The notes: generated from the letters alone by a model not told the origin. Positions 1 through 10,300 are shown, counted from the first letter of the stretch. The stretch: 64,000 nt of DNA from CAWAHD01 sp963781785 (GCA_963781785.1 CAWAHD010000005.1:1550001-1614000), one strand, 5' to 3'. A program made the numbers and translations.

Positions 1-1286
1 GCGCGAGGTCGATCGTGTGGTCGAGCCGTTCGCCCGTGGCCGGGTAGGACACCGACAACCAGCGGATCCCCTCGCTGGACGGGGTCGTCGCCGAGTGCCG
101 CATATGCAGCACTTCGCCTGGTACGACTTCGGCCCGGGGGATGGTCGTCTCGACGGCAAGCCCGAGACAGCCCTGGATTGCCCGGTCGAGCTGCTGCCGT
201 TTTTCGGAGACGACGATGTCGGCGGCTCTCGAGGGGAGCGAGGCGAGTTGCCTCCGAATCGCCAGCAGGCCCACAAGGCTGGCGCCGGGGTTTTTCAAAT
301 CGAATTTCGCGACCGCTTGGTCGGCCAGCTTGGCGACTTGAGCCCCATCCTTCACGCGGGCCCACGTTGTGTCGACGCCGTCCATGATGCCGCTTTGGGC
401 CGGCTCGCCGGCCAGAAGCGTGAACGAGCTGGTGCGCGGGCCACCGCCCCCGCCTCCGCCTCCGCCACCCCCACCCCGCCCGGCGAAGTCGCCGAAGCCC
501 TGGCTCTTGTGCATCGAGCGGCTGCGGCCGGCGAGCGCCCCGAGCGGCTCGCCGGAAACCGGGTCGTCGCCGCCGATTTCGAGGCGGATCGAACCGGTAC
601 CGCCACCGCGGCCGAATCCGCCGCCATCCTGGAGAATCCGCTTGGGCTGCCAGGGCGGAAAATCGTCATTGGCAACGGGGAACGCCGCCGGGTCGCCCGC
701 CAGCTTGAATGCTTCGACGGCCAGGATCGCCGACGCCGTGTGGTGGCCGTGGCCCCCGCCCTGAGGCGAGAACCGGGTGATGATCACGTCGGGCCGGAAT
801 GTGCGGATCACCCGCACGATGTCGGAAACGACCGCCTGGCGATCCCAGATGCGCAAGGTCTCGGTGGCGTTCTTCGAGAAGCCGAAGTCAATGGCGCGGG
901 TGAAGAACTGCTGGCCGCCGTCCTGGCGGCGAGCGGCGAGAAGCTCCTGGGTGCGGATCACTCCCAGCTCTTCGAAGATTTCCGGGCCGATCACGTTCTG
1001 GCCGCCGTCGCCCCGTGTCAGGGAGAGATAGGCTGTGCGGTAGCCGCGGCCGCGCGCAAGGTAGGCGATGAGGTGCGTGTTTTCGTCGTCGGGGTGCGCC
1101 GCCACGTACAGGACGCTCCCCAGCTCACGAAACGCGCAGCAGCGCCCGCAAGGTGTCCTGGGCCGTCATCGGTTCCGCGGCGCAGCCGCGAGACATCGGC
1201 CCGGCAAGCAAGGCCCCGGCCAGGACCAAGGCAACAAGCCCGGCGACGGGCCGGTTCGACCCGTGGAAGCATCGTGGTGCGCGCAT
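1..1286 (-). CDS. PIG-L/LmbE family deacetylase, exported, C-terminus cut by window edge
   Basis: Predicted zinc-dependent de-N-acetylase of the PIG-L superfamily. The protein starts at the ATG at 1286 with a signal peptide (basic start, then a run rich in V, A, L and G, ending in CAAEP). After a frame change near 1130 the sequence continues ELGSVLYVAAHPDDENT, which holds the family's zinc motif AHPDDE; SLTRGDGGQN and the later HGHH (about 745-760) fit the remaining metal and active-site region. A glycine run lies at about 430-480. The gene is open at position 1, so the C-terminal domain is missing. The single frame change sits between the signal peptide and the catalytic motif; no decay is visible on either side, so I read it as a sequence error. 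Substrate unknown; family members act on N-acetylated sugars or glycoconjugates. Confidence 0.8.
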
Positions 1287-1371
1287 GGAGAGGCCCCGAA
1301 GTTGGGAAGTCCATCGCGGCCGCACTGTGGGGCCGCGATGGAAATAGGCGACGGCGTGTAGTCGTTCGGCC

Positions 1372-1956
1372 CTATTTCTTCACCATGAACTTGATGGAGT
1401 ATTCCGTTTTCTCCCACTTCATCTTGAGCACGCCTCCGCTACCGGATTCCGACTCGAGAGCCATTGTGAACTGGTCGACGTCCTTATCGAGGTCCGACTT
1501 CTTGAGGTCCACCCGCGCCAGCTCGTTGGCCTTCTCGGATTCTTCCTTGTACGGAATGCCCCACTGGCCGGTCTTCTTGTTGATGATGAGCTTGGCGGTG
1601 CCGTCCTCGTTGGGGACGGTGAACAGCGAGTACGTGCCCGCAGCGAGCGAGTATCCGCCGATCTCGATCGGCTCCTTGGTCGTCAGCAGCGTCGCCTCGT
1701 CGGCGCCCGTGCGCCAGACCTTGCCGTAGGGGACCAGCCCCCCCCAGATCTTGCGGACTTCGGTCGTGCCGGGCTTCTTGCTGTAAGGGCGGCCGTACAC
1801 GAGCTTCAGCTCGTTACCGTCGATCGTTTCCGTGATCGTGTCGTGCGGGCTGATGCGCGGACGCTGCTTCTTCTTGGCGGCCTGGGCCATCGCGGGCGTC
1901 GAGGTGACGAGCCCCGCCGCGACGACGAGGGCGAGTGCGATTCCGAGCTTCCTCAT
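1372..1956 (-). CDS. DUF2911 domain exported protein
   Basis: Intact 194-residue protein with a clear signal peptide (MRKLGIALALVVAAGLV, cleavage near AMAQA). The rest matches the DUF2911 pattern known from Bacteroidetes and Planctomycetes: an early ISPHDTITETIDG segment, LVYGRPYSKK, IWGGLVPYGKVWRTGADEAT and GTYSLFTVPNEDG. Biochemical function is unknown for the family; location is probably periplasmic. A strong ribosome site (GGAGGAAC) lies just upstream of the ATG. Transcribed in the same direction as the PIG-L gene, with an 85-bp gap. Confidence 0.9.
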   Translation of the reverse strand: MRKLGIALALVVAAGLVTSTPAMAQAAKKKQRPRISPHDTITETIDGNELKLVYGRPYSKKPGTTEVRKIWGGLVPYGKVWRTGADEATLLTTKEPIEIGGYSLAAGTYSLFTVPNEDGTAKLIINKKTGQWGIPYKEESEKANELARVDLKKSDLDKDVDQFTMALESESGSGGVLKMKWEKTEYSIKFMVKK

Positions 1957-2055
1957 GAGGTTCCTCCGGTTGTCGGGTCGTTGGGATTTCGGGCCTCAGG
2001 CCAGGTCCGGCACCTCAGCTGACGAGGCCCCTCGGACCGAGTAACTAGAGTAGTT

Positions 2056-2262
2056 ACAAAATTGGGCCGCGGTCAAGACATCTCCAAAGTTGCGACGGGT
2101 CCGGCTCATGCCGAGATACCGTACGGCTGTCGCGATGGTTGATGCGAGCGACGGCGTACCCCTTGCTCAGCAACGGATGGCCGGGCATTCCTCCTTGCCG
2201 CTTAACATCCAGGCACCGGGATGGACCCACACGATGACCGGCAGCGGGCCGTCGGCCCCCAG
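2056..2262 (-). pseudogene. Remnant of an alpha/beta-hydrolase (BD-FAE-type esterase)
   Basis: A short stretch reads GADGPLPVIVWVHPGAW, the oxyanion-hole region of esterases in which HGGAW is usual; the second residue here is P. One frame change later (about 2172) it reads LLSKGYAVARINHR, the next conserved block of the family. A third frame then gives TAVRYLGMSR, like the family's K-A-A-x-R-Y/W-L block, but the intervening segment is missing. No start, no nucleophile elbow (GxSxG) and no C-terminal half are present. This is a genuine relic, unlike most frame changes in the window, because it also has a deletion and a substituted key residue. Confidence 0.5.
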
Positions 2263-2498
2263 CAACATGATGCCTGGCGACAACGCACCGATGCATGATC
2301 GTCCGGAGAACGATATAATCCTTGTTCGGCGGAGCGTCAGGGAGGCGTCCCGCTCTTGCGGCGTGTCTGCTTCCGGCCAGGCCGGCTCGAAGCCGGCGTT
2401 CGTGTGACGACATTTCGGCGAACAAGCCGACCGCGCCATGCGCTGCGATCGGTTGCCATGGCGGCTGGCAAGACCGTGATGACCCAGGCGGACGAGTC

Positions 2499-2711
2499 AT
2501 GTTTCGAGTCAGAAAGAACGGTGTGTGGATCGGCTACGCCGGCAGCATTTCCGGAGCCCGGGAGATCGTCCGGTCCGAGCCAGCCGGGTGTTACGATGTC
2601 GACGAGGTTCGGGCCGATCCGATTCCCGCCGGGATCAGGGCGAGACAATGGGGGCAGTTGATCCGGTTTCCCGACGGGCGGGTCGAGGATCAACAGGAGC
2701 AGCCGGCTTGA
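2499..2711 (+). CDS. Small conserved hypothetical protein (70 aa)
   Basis: Starts at the ATG at 2499 with MFRVRKNGVWIGYAGS and ends GRVEDQQEQPA. The composition is ordinary for a small soluble protein, with alternating charged and aromatic residues and no membrane segment. Small proteins beginning this way are, as far as I recall, common in Isosphaeraceae, but I know of no function. A longer upstream extension in the same frame is Arg/Pro-rich and looks non-coding. The gene converges on the PHP-like gene, with their ends 27 bp apart. Confidence 0.5.
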   Translation: MFRVRKNGVWIGYAGSISGAREIVRSEPAGCYDVDEVRADPIPAGIRARQWGQLIRFPDGRVEDQQEQPA

Positions 2712-2738
2712 ATCCCGAGCTTGCGGTGCACCCGACCG

Positions 2739-4908
2739 TCACCGGCTGGTCGATGTCAGCCACACCGGCTGGGTAAAGGCTCCGTCGCCCGCGACGTCCC
2801 ATGCTTCGAGCCGCAGCCACGTCCGCCCGGAGAGCTCCGGGGCAAGCCGCAGGCTCCGGCTGCCGAACGGGGCGGTGTCGGACATGTCGACTCGCTCGCG
2901 GAATACGTGCGAGCCGTCGCCGGAGATGAGCTCGATGAACTGGAGAGGAAACGTCCAGGTCACCTCGACCTTGACTTCGGGCTTTTTCCCGGCCTCGACC
3001 CTGATCGTCGACCCGCTCTCCTTTCCATCGACCGTGAAGTCCGGGATGGAGACCTCGCCTGTCGTGACGAAGAAGCGGCCCGCGCGGAGGCTGTCCAGGA
3101 CGGGCTGCCAGCCTTCCGTGAACCGCGGCACGCGGTCCGGGCTGACCCGGATGTAATTGACGTTCATGTGGCCATACAGCTCGTGGGTGTGGTCGAGCTT
3201 GAACACGTCGACTTCACCCGGCAGGTATTTTTGCTGGCCCCAGTTGGCCATGTCGTCGAGGAGGTCGAGAGCGCGGCGGCCGAGCCGGTCGTGGGAGAGG
3301 TCGGCCGGCATCGCCTTCCACGCGGCCCCCAGCCAGTGGCGGGAAAGGAAGAACTCCTCGTGCCGGAAGAAATCGGGGGTCCAGCTCGATCCCTTGATGC
3401 GGGCGTGGGACGTCCACGCCAGGCCATTTTCCCGCTCGAGTAGTTTCTGCATGTCCGCGCCGTCGCCGACGTGATAGACCGCTCCGAAAGGCGCAATCTC
3501 CTCCACGAACGGCTGCTCTGCGGAGCGGTTCATGGTCCAGTACACGGGCCTGGGAAACAGGTACATCCAGTGGCCGGACTCCTTGCCGGGCCGAGCCCGG
3601 CCCAGGGCGATGTTGGCTTCCTCGCCGGGCAGGAACAGCAGGTCCGGCGCGGAAAGGCGCTCGCACTCCCGGAACATCGCGTGCATCTCTGCCAGGCGCA
3701 CGTGACCCGGGTCGCGAGGATGTCCATCGCCATGAAACTCGGCGAGGTGGACGACCTCCACGCCCATGGCCTTGAACATGCCGGTGAAGTCAGGGATCGA
3801 TCGCGTGCCGCCCTTCTCCTTTTCGCGCAGGGCGGCTTCGGTAATCGCCATGTGCCAGTGGCTGGTGAGCGTGTGGTAGCCCGGCAGGTTGGGAAATTGG
3901 TCCCCGTGGGTGTAGCGCAGCGTTTGCTCGAGGGCTTTCTGGGCATTGCCGCTGGAGAGCAGATAGAAGACCCCCAGGCGCTGGAGGCTGCCGGGCGGTG
4001 CGTTGAACCAGGGAACCCACGACCCGCCCCCGCGCTCGGCCTGGCAGATGCCGAAACCGAACCGCTTTTCGAGCGCCGCGGTGGCCCCGGCCGTACCAGA
4101 CGGTCTTGAGGTTGTCGGTCTGATCGCGCGGCGAGAAGTACTGATGGGGAGGAGGAAAGCACGCGATCGAGCCAGCGCCGGTCTCGGCAACTAGGGCACG
4201 ATGGCGCACTGCCAGATGGCGATCCGCGGTCTCGGGAGCCGGCTTGAGGCTTACGGGCTTTCCTTCCGTATCGACCCACGCGAACCGCAAGGACTCGGGA
4301 GACGCGACCGCCAGGCCGGCATCGTAAAGGATGGCGCGCCGGTCTTCTCCTGTGCGCACGACCGACTCGACGTGGATGAGTCTCGCTCCTCGGTACACCG
4401 AGAGGAGCAGCTCGCCTGCGAACGAACCGATGGAGAGGTCGCCGATCGCGACGGTGGCGCGGGCACCCTTGCTGCTGACCTTGGCGCGCTTGGGGTCGAG
4501 GCGTGACGGGAATGCCTTAAACGGCCGGTTGGCCGGGGTATCGAAGAACACGTTGAACTCGGACATCCCCGGCGGGCGGCCGGTGGGGGCCTGGCGCGAA
4601 CCCACGAGCAGGAATGTCGTGGGATCGGCTCCCTCGAGCAGGATACGTGCGGCCCTCCCGTCTTTTCCGACAATCCCCATCGAGCGAATCAACGGCCGCC
4701 CGGGTGTCAGGTCCAGAACGAGCTGACCGGTCTCGTCGTCCATCGGCCATTCGAGAGTGAGATGGTCTCCGTCCCGGCGCACGGCGACGCCGCTTTCCGG
4801 ATGGTAATCCGACAGATCGACCGCGATCGGCTCGGCCGATCGACCCGACGCACCGACGAGACTGACGAAGAGAGCCAGTGTGGTCCGGAATGGGGCAACT
4901 GGGTTCAT
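2739..4908 (-). CDS. Exported PHP-like (CehA/McbA-type) metallohydrolase, one frame change
   Basis: About 720 residues. A signal peptide (MNPVAPFRTTLALFVSLVGA) starts at 4908, preceded by AAGGA. The first ~270 residues form an all-beta region; the second part carries TSHWHMAITEAA, VVHLAEFHGDGH and LPGEEAN, spaced like the His/Glu metal ligands of PHP-type phosphoesterases. A beta-rich C-terminus (residues ~620-720) follows. The reading frame changes once near 4075, between WYGRGHRG and ALEKRFGFG; both parts are otherwise intact. The start overlaps the stop of the methyltransferase upstream as ATGA, so the two are probably translated together. Enzyme activity is inferred from the histidine pattern only. 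Confidence 0.6.
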
Positions 4909-6404
4909 TGTGCCGATCCTTGCGTTTCGTCTGGAGCTGGATCGTCATTGTGGTGGTCGTGGGTTGTCGGGGCACGTGCGGCCTTCGGTGGTTTGCTCGT
5001 GTTCGCGGTGCGCACCATCCGGGCGATGAAGCGGGCATCGCCGTCGTGGAGCTGCGGCCAGAGCTGGACCATCCCGGCGGACTTGGCGTCTTCCAGCGGG
5101 TGAGGAAAAGGCTCCAGTTGGAAGTCTTGGTGCGCCGCGAGGAACGCGGCGACCAGCTCGGTGGTCTCGCTTCGGGTCACAGTCGCCGCCGTATACACCA
5201 GGGTGCCACCGGGCCGAACGCCCTGGCTGGCCTTCGCCAGGGATTGCAACTGGGAGGCGGCCAGCTCGGGAATCCTGGCAGGTGGGATTGTCCAGCGGGC
5301 TTCGGGATATCGGCGCCAGCCGCCGACGCCCGAGCACGGGGCATCGACGAGGACGCCTCCATAGCTCGCCGATTTCCCAGCGGTGTGGCGTCCGTCCCAG
5401 ACCCGGGTGGTGATGTTGTGGAACGGACCGCGCCCTAGCCATTCCGAGGTCTTCTGTCTCTGGCGCTGGCGCTGGCCTTGGTGCTCGAACGTGGAGACCA
5501 CGACTCCCTTACCCTTCATGAGCGAAGCCAGGTGCAAGGCGTTGAGCCCGGATTCGCCGAAGACGTCCCACCAGCGGTCGCCTCGGTCGGGGTCGCAGAC
5601 GATGGCGACGGCCTGTGACGCGAGATCCTGGATGACGAGGCGGCCGGTTTGGAACGCGTCGAGCGGGGCGAGGTTCGTCCGGGGCGGAAGCTTGGCGGCG
5701 GTTGGCAGTCGGCGGTGGATCCAAGGTTTGAGGCCGGCCTCTCTGAGGGAATTCCAGACGGTTTTCTCATCTTCGCCACGCACGCCGATCCAGAGGGATG
5801 GATCGGTCTGCAGGGCAGCGAGCAGTTCGAGCCGGCGCATGCGGGGGGTAGCGGTGCCCGGTGGCACGGGCAGTTGATCACGGAACCAGGCGGGGAATAA
5901 TCGCCAGGGATCGGCGTTGACGGGCCGGCCGGCGGTCCATCGCTTCAATCCCTCGGCGCGGGCGGTCCAGTTCGGGGCATCACCGACCAGGTAGAGCTGT
6001 TCCGGGTGTCGGCCGATGCGGGCAGCCCAGACGCGCGCGACCGGGCTCAATTCCGGCGAATCGAGCAACCAGGCGAGCAGAAGTTGTTCCTCGGCTTTGG
6101 GCAACTGGAGCGGTTCGATCCAGCCCCACCAGCGTAAGAGCGCTTCGAGGCTGCGTCTGAAGTCTGATCGATCAGCGAACGTGATCTTGGTGCGCCCGCG
6201 TGCATCGAGTGCCGCGGTGATCGCGGGCGCGAGGTGCCGATGTTCCTTGACGACCGAATGGACGACCGCCGGCGCGACGGCGGCCGTCAGCTCGGCGACG
6301 GTGACGGGTGTCGACATGGTCTCTGGCCGCACGCGGTGGGATCGTCCGGCGGACGAGTTTCGGTTGGAACGCGGGGATGTGGGTCTGCGGAGGTTTTTGT
6401 TCAT
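4905..6404 (-). CDS. RsmB/NOL1/NOP2/Sun-type RNA methyltransferase, lacking the motif VI cysteine
   Basis: Intact. The ATG at 6404 gives 499 aa; an internal ATG at 6317 (MSTPVTVAEL) is an equally good start. The fold of a SAM-dependent m5C RNA methyltransferase is recognisable from motif IV (DAPCSGVG, residues ~354-361) and the C-terminal LWPQLHDGDARFIARM. Two key features are unusual. The SAM-binding motif I is poorly conserved (WDVFGESGLNALHLA), and motif VI, where the catalytic cysteine of a Thr-Cys pair sits, reads LVYTAATVTRSE with no Cys. In well-studied members the motif VI Cys attacks C6 of cytosine and the motif IV Cys assists release. Only the latter is kept, so standard activity is doubtful. 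A short QRQRQRQ run lies near residue 311. Confidence 0.75.
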   Translation of the reverse strand: MNKNLRRPTSPRSNRNSSAGRSHRVRPETMSTPVTVAELTAAVAPAVVHSVVKEHRHLAPAITAALDARGRTKITFADRSDFRRSLEALLRWWGWIEPLQLPKAEEQLLLAWLLDSPELSPVARVWAARIGRHPEQLYLVGDAPNWTARAEGLKRWTAGRPVNADPWRLFPAWFRDQLPVPPGTATPRMRRLELLAALQTDPSLWIGVRGEDEKTVWNSLREAGLKPWIHRRLPTAAKLPPRTNLAPLDAFQTGRLVIQDLASQAVAIVCDPDRGDRWWDVFGESGLNALHLASLMKGKGVVVSTFEHQGQRQRQRQKTSEWLGRGPFHNITTRVWDGRHTAGKSASYGGVLVDAPCSGVGGWRRYPEARWTIPPARIPELAASQLQSLAKASQGVRPGGTLVYTAATVTRSETTELVAAFLAAHQDFQLEPFPHPLEDAKSAGMVQLWPQLHDGDARFIARMVRTANTSKPPKAARAPTTHDHHNDDPAPDETQGSAQ

Positions 6405-6448
6405 ACGACCATGCTTGTCTGTGAGTCGCGTGCTGGATCGATTGTCGC

Positions 6449-7219
6449 CTTTGGCTCACGCTCGCCCCATTGTCGCCTTTCGCTCCCGCGAAAGTCCCAT
6501 TGTCGCCTTTCGCTCCCGCGAAAGTCCTCTTCTTTCCTCATCCAATCCACACACTTTCGCAGGAGCGAAAGGCGACTCTATGCCGATCCCGCGACCGTGC
6601 GTTGCTCGAAAACTCACGCTCGCCCCTTTGTCGCCTTTCGCTCCCGCGAAAGTCCTCTTCTTTGCTCATCCAATCCACACACTTTCGCAGAGGCGAAAGG
6701 CGACTCTATGCCAATCCCGCGACCGTGCGTTGCTCGAAAATTCACGCTCGCCCCATTGTCCCCTCTCGCTTCCGCGAAAGTCCTCTTCTTTCCTCATCCA
6801 ATCCACACACTTTCGCAGGAGCGAAAGGCGACTCTATGCCGATCCCACGACGGTGCCTTGCTCGAAAACTCACGCTCGCCCATTGTCGCCTTTCGCTCCT
6901 GCGAAAGTCCTCTTCTTTGCTCATCCAATCCACACACTTTCGCAGGAGCGAAAGGCGACTCTATGCCGATCCCGCGACCGTGCGTTGCTCGAAAATTCAC
7001 GCTCGCCCCTTTGTCGCCTTTAGCTCCCGCGAAAGTCCTCTTCTTTGCTCATCCAATCCACACACTTTCGCAGGAGCGAATGGCGACTCTACGCCGATCC
7101 CACGACCGTGCCTTGCTCCGACAATTCATGCCGCTCCATTGTCGCCTTTAGCTCCCGCGAAAGTCCTCTTCTTTGCTCATCCAATCCACACACTCTCGCA
7201 GAATCGAAAGGCGACTCTA
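6449..7219. repeat. Six-unit tandem palindromic array (REP family A) at the RAYT 3' end
   Basis: About six direct copies of a ~128-bp unit. Each unit contains a left arm TTGTCGCCTTTCGCTCCCGC followed by GAAAGTCC, a ~30-bp spacer (CTCTTCTTTGCTCATCC...) and a right arm ACTTTCGCAGGAGCG followed by AAAGGCGACTCTA, so each can fold into a long hairpin. Copies differ at scattered positions and one extra half-unit lies at the left end. The last unit's CTA is the reverse complement of the stop codon of the RAYT gene, so the array starts exactly at the gene end. Not protein coding, although open frames run through it. Confidence 0.92.
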
Positions 7220-7867
7220 GCCGTTGAATCTCCGGTAGTGATACTCGCCGGGCAGGAGATTGGCTTTGTGCGGGTTATCCGCAATGTACTTCCTCAAATA
7301 CTCATATTGCTCCGCGCTGCGCACAAGGTGGTCAAAGGGCTCCTGCTGCCAGAACTTGCCCTTCTTGCCGATCGCCTGATTGATCCGAAACGCCGTGTAG
7401 TGAAGCCAAGAATCGCACTGCTCTTTCATCGTTTCTGGCGTCGAGAACACGGCGAGCAAGTGGACGTGGTTGGGCATCACGATGAAATCGCCCATGCGAT
7501 AACGCTCGCCGTCGAAATGAAGGAGCGAGTGGGCAACGATCCTGGACAGTTCAGGTCGCCTGAGCAAACACCGACCATGACAGGAGTTCAGGAATACTTC
7601 GCGACAGCGATTGAACGTTTTCTGAAACTCCGCCCTGTCCTTCTCACAAAGGTTTCCGACGCTACGAGTCCAATGTTCCCCGTCCTTGACGCCGCGCTGG
7701 CGTAACCACTCTTGCTTTTCGCGATCCCAGCGTTCAATCACATCGCCAGGAATGGAGTCATCAGTTCGGAACGTGATGAACACCATCGACCCGGCTTGCG
7801 ACCAATGAGGACGAAAGTGCTCGTCGATGAGCCGTTCGGCGTTCGGATCGAAGGTTTGACCCAGCAT
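7217..7867 (-). CDS. REP-associated tyrosine transposase (RAYT, Y1/HUH family)
   Basis: Intact 216-residue protein from the ATG at 7867 (MLGQTFDPNAERL); upstream codons are derived from palindromic repeat and are not used. It carries the HUH metal site in GDFIVMPNHVHLLAVF (HVH) and the C-terminal tyrosine region SAEQYEYLRKYIADNP typical of TnpA_REP/RAYT proteins. Such enzymes are single-strand endonucleases that recognise REP hairpins. The context is exact: family A palindromes flank the gene on both sides (6449-7219 and 7884-7942). The gene is presumably chromosomally domesticated and acts on those repeats. Confidence 0.9.
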   Translation of the reverse strand: MLGQTFDPNAERLIDEHFRPHWSQAGSMVFITFRTDDSIPGDVIERWDREKQEWLRQRGVKDGEHWTRSVGNLCEKDRAEFQKTFNRCREVFLNSCHGRCLLRRPELSRIVAHSLLHFDGERYRMGDFIVMPNHVHLLAVFSTPETMKEQCDSWLHYTAFRINQAIGKKGKFWQQEPFDHLVRSAEQYEYLRKYIADNPHKANLLPGEYHYRRFNG

Positions 7868-7883
7868 TCCGCACGTCTTTCTG

Positions 7884-7942
7884 TGTCGCCGTTCGCTCCC
7901 GCAAGAGTACACACTCTCGCGGGAGCGAAAGCCGACTCTGTG
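7884..7942. repeat. REP family A hairpin upstream of the RAYT gene
   Basis: Imperfect inverted repeat: GTCGCCGTTCGCTCCCGCAA, a short loop, then CTCTCGCGGGAGCGAAAGCC followed by GAC. It is the same family as the array at 6449-7219 but diverged. It lies 17 bp upstream of the RAYT start and 12 bp from the end of ygiQ. Confidence 0.85.
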
Positions 7943-7953
7943 TCGACGCTTGG

Positions 7954-9997
7954 CTACGACCCGCGCCGACGGGTCGATCGACGATGAGGCCGGTAGCCGC
8001 CAGGCTTCGGCGCGCGCGGAGCCCGCCCTACTGCAGCCCCCGGCCCGTCGATCTGATGGACGTACGGCCCCCCCGTCAGCTCTCGGCCGGCCCTGGCGAT
8101 CCGGGCTTGCAGGGCGGCCCGCGGAGGCTGGTCCGGTATCAGACAATCGCAACCCCCGCCGATCAGATCGGACCGCCCGGCCGCCAGGAGCGCGCGGCGG
8201 ACCTCGAAGTAGTTCTCGGGCTTGAAAAACTGGAGCAACGCCCGCTGGAGCTTGCGATCGCGCAAATGCTTCGCGACAAAAACCTCTTCTCCCGTAAATG
8301 GGTCCAGCCCGGTGTGATACATGCAGGTCGCAATATCAAACGGCGCGGGAATGAAGTCCTGGACCTGGTCGGGACGATACCCGTTTCGCTTGAGGAACAC
8401 GGCCAGCCCGATCATGGCATTCAAGTCGCTGCCGGGATGCGAGGCAATGAAGTAAGGCACGACGTACTGCGTCTTGCCGGCCCGGGCACTGGCCCGTTCG
8501 AACGCCGCGGCGAAGCCTTGAAAGTCATTTTCATCGGGCTTTTTCATGAGCCGCAGAACCTGAGAGTCCGTATGCTCGGGCGCAACCTTCAAATGCCCGC
8601 CGACATGATGCCTGGTGAGCTCGGCCATGTATTCCGGGGATTTCTGGGCGAGGTCCATGCGGATGCCGGAGGCCACCAGTACCGTGTCAACACCCGGCAC
8701 CTCGCGGCTCCGCTTCATCAGCTCGATCAAGGGCCCGTGATCGGTTCCCAGAAGCTTGCAGATCTTGGGATGAACGCACGACAGCCGCTTGCAAATGGCC
8801 TCGACCTCGGGCCGACTGCACTTCATCTCGTACATGTTGGCAGTGGGGCCGCCCAGGTCGGAGACAACCCCTGCAAAATCCTTGTCGCGGCCCATCTTGC
8901 CCAGTTCGTCCAGCACCGACTGCTGGGACCGCGACTGGATGATCCTCCCCTGGTGGGCGGTGATCGAGCAAAACGTGCAGCCGCCAAAGCAGCCCCGCAT
9001 CAAAGTCACCGAGTCCTTGACGACCTCGTACGCCGGGATCTTCTGGCCTTTGTAGCTGGGGTGGGGCCGGCGGGTGTACGGCAGCCCGTAAATCCGGTCC
9101 ATATCCTGCTGGTCGATCGGCAAGGGCGGGGCGTTGCACACCACAGCCTGCCGGTCGTGAAACTGGACGAGTCGCTTGGCATTGAGCGGGTTGGTCTCCT
9201 GGTGAATGATCTTGGTCGCCCGGGCGAATTGCTGTTTGTTGGCTTTGACTTCTTCATAGGAGGGAAGGACGATCGCATCAGGCGGGATCGCCTGTGATTC
9301 GCTGGCACCCATCGCGTACGCGACGCCCCTCATGTCTCGCAAATCCTTGACAGTCTCGCCGGCGGCGAGCCGCCGGGCGATCGTCATGATCTGGTGCTCG
9401 CCCATCCCAAAGACAACGAGATCGGCCTTGGCGTCCAGCATGATGGCGCGGCGGACCGTGTCGCTCCAGTAGTCGTAATGGGCCAGACGACGGAGCGAGG
9501 CCTCGACGCCGCCGGCGATGACCGGCACGCCGGGAAACGCCTCCCGTGCTCGCTGGCAATAGGGAATGGTCGCCCGGTCGGGGCGGAGGCCGATCTGGCC
9601 GCCGGGTGAGTACGCGTCGTCGTTGCGGACCTTCTTGCTGGCCGTGTAATGGTTGATCATGCTGTCCATGTTGCCGGCACTGATCCCGAAGAACAGCCGG
9701 GGCCGGCCGAACTGCCGCCAAGGTAGGGCGCTCGCGCCAGTCGGGCTGGCTCAACACGGCGACGCGGAAGCCGGCGGCCTCGAGCACCCGGCTCAAGATC
9801 CCCATCGCAAACGCAGGGTGGTCGACGTACGCATCACCGGTGACGAAAACGACGTCGACAGAGTCCCACCCGCGGGCGTCCATCTCGGCGCGGCTTGCCG
9901 GCAGATGCGAACGCTCGACCTGCACGATCGACAACGCCGGCAACATGGTCGGTGCCAGGTTGGATACGGGAGCGATGTTCGCGCACGACACGGGCAT
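7954..9997 (-). CDS. ygiQ: YgiQ family radical SAM protein, one frame change
   Basis: About 680 residues. It starts at the ATG at 9997, preceded by GAAGAGG seven bases upstream. The N-terminal domain (SRAEMDARGWDSVDVVFVTG, then GDAYVDHPAF) and the radical SAM cluster motif RGCFGGCTFCSITAHQG identify the YgiQ family. The three cysteines (CxxxCxxC) bind a 4Fe-4S cluster. The C-terminal extension is basic and proline rich (PRAPKPGGYRPHRRSTRRRG). The frame changes once between LSQPDW and the RLFFGISAGNMDSM segment (about 9720-9735). The role of YgiQ is not established; a metabolic radical SAM reaction is assumed. A very long open frame on the opposite strand is a shadow. Confidence 0.88.
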
Positions 9998-10300
9998 TCA
10001 AAACCTCTTCGACAACCGAGACTTTTCCGGCTCGCTGGTTTGAGGCGGTCACCTCCCTTGATTCTAGCATGACCAGTCTCGTGCAGCGAGCGTTACGCCA
10101 CGGTCGGCCCGTCCCCACGTCCACGCGCAATCGCACGCACAGTGCAACAACCCAATCAGGCGGGCCGTATTGGCTTACCGGACCTGCTCGGGCTCTTGAC
10201 GAGTCACTCTGAACGATCGTAGCGTTCATCACGTGACTGGGAGTGTTGGGGACAGACGGTTGCACCATGATTGACAGCTCGCTCATGGGATGCTGTTTCT
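9998..10300. other. Divergent intergenic region
   Basis: Lies between ygiQ (minus) and the membrane protein gene (plus). It must hold both promoters, but I cannot pick out clear -35/-10 boxes. No palindrome of the families described here and no coding frame are visible. Confidence 0.4.

Noticed and set aside
17..1729. 570-codon open frame on the plus strand
   Set aside because: It is antisense to the PIG-L and DUF2911 genes, which have signal peptides and motifs; its translation is low-complexity Arg/Ala/Pro.
6449..7219. Repeat-containing protein genes (for example 335 and 411 codons)
   Set aside because: They translate a palindromic DNA array in several frames; unit length is not consistently a multiple of three and no start signals are seen.
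7984..9297. 437-codon plus-strand open frame
   Set aside because: Antisense shadow of ygiQ; no domain or ribosome site.
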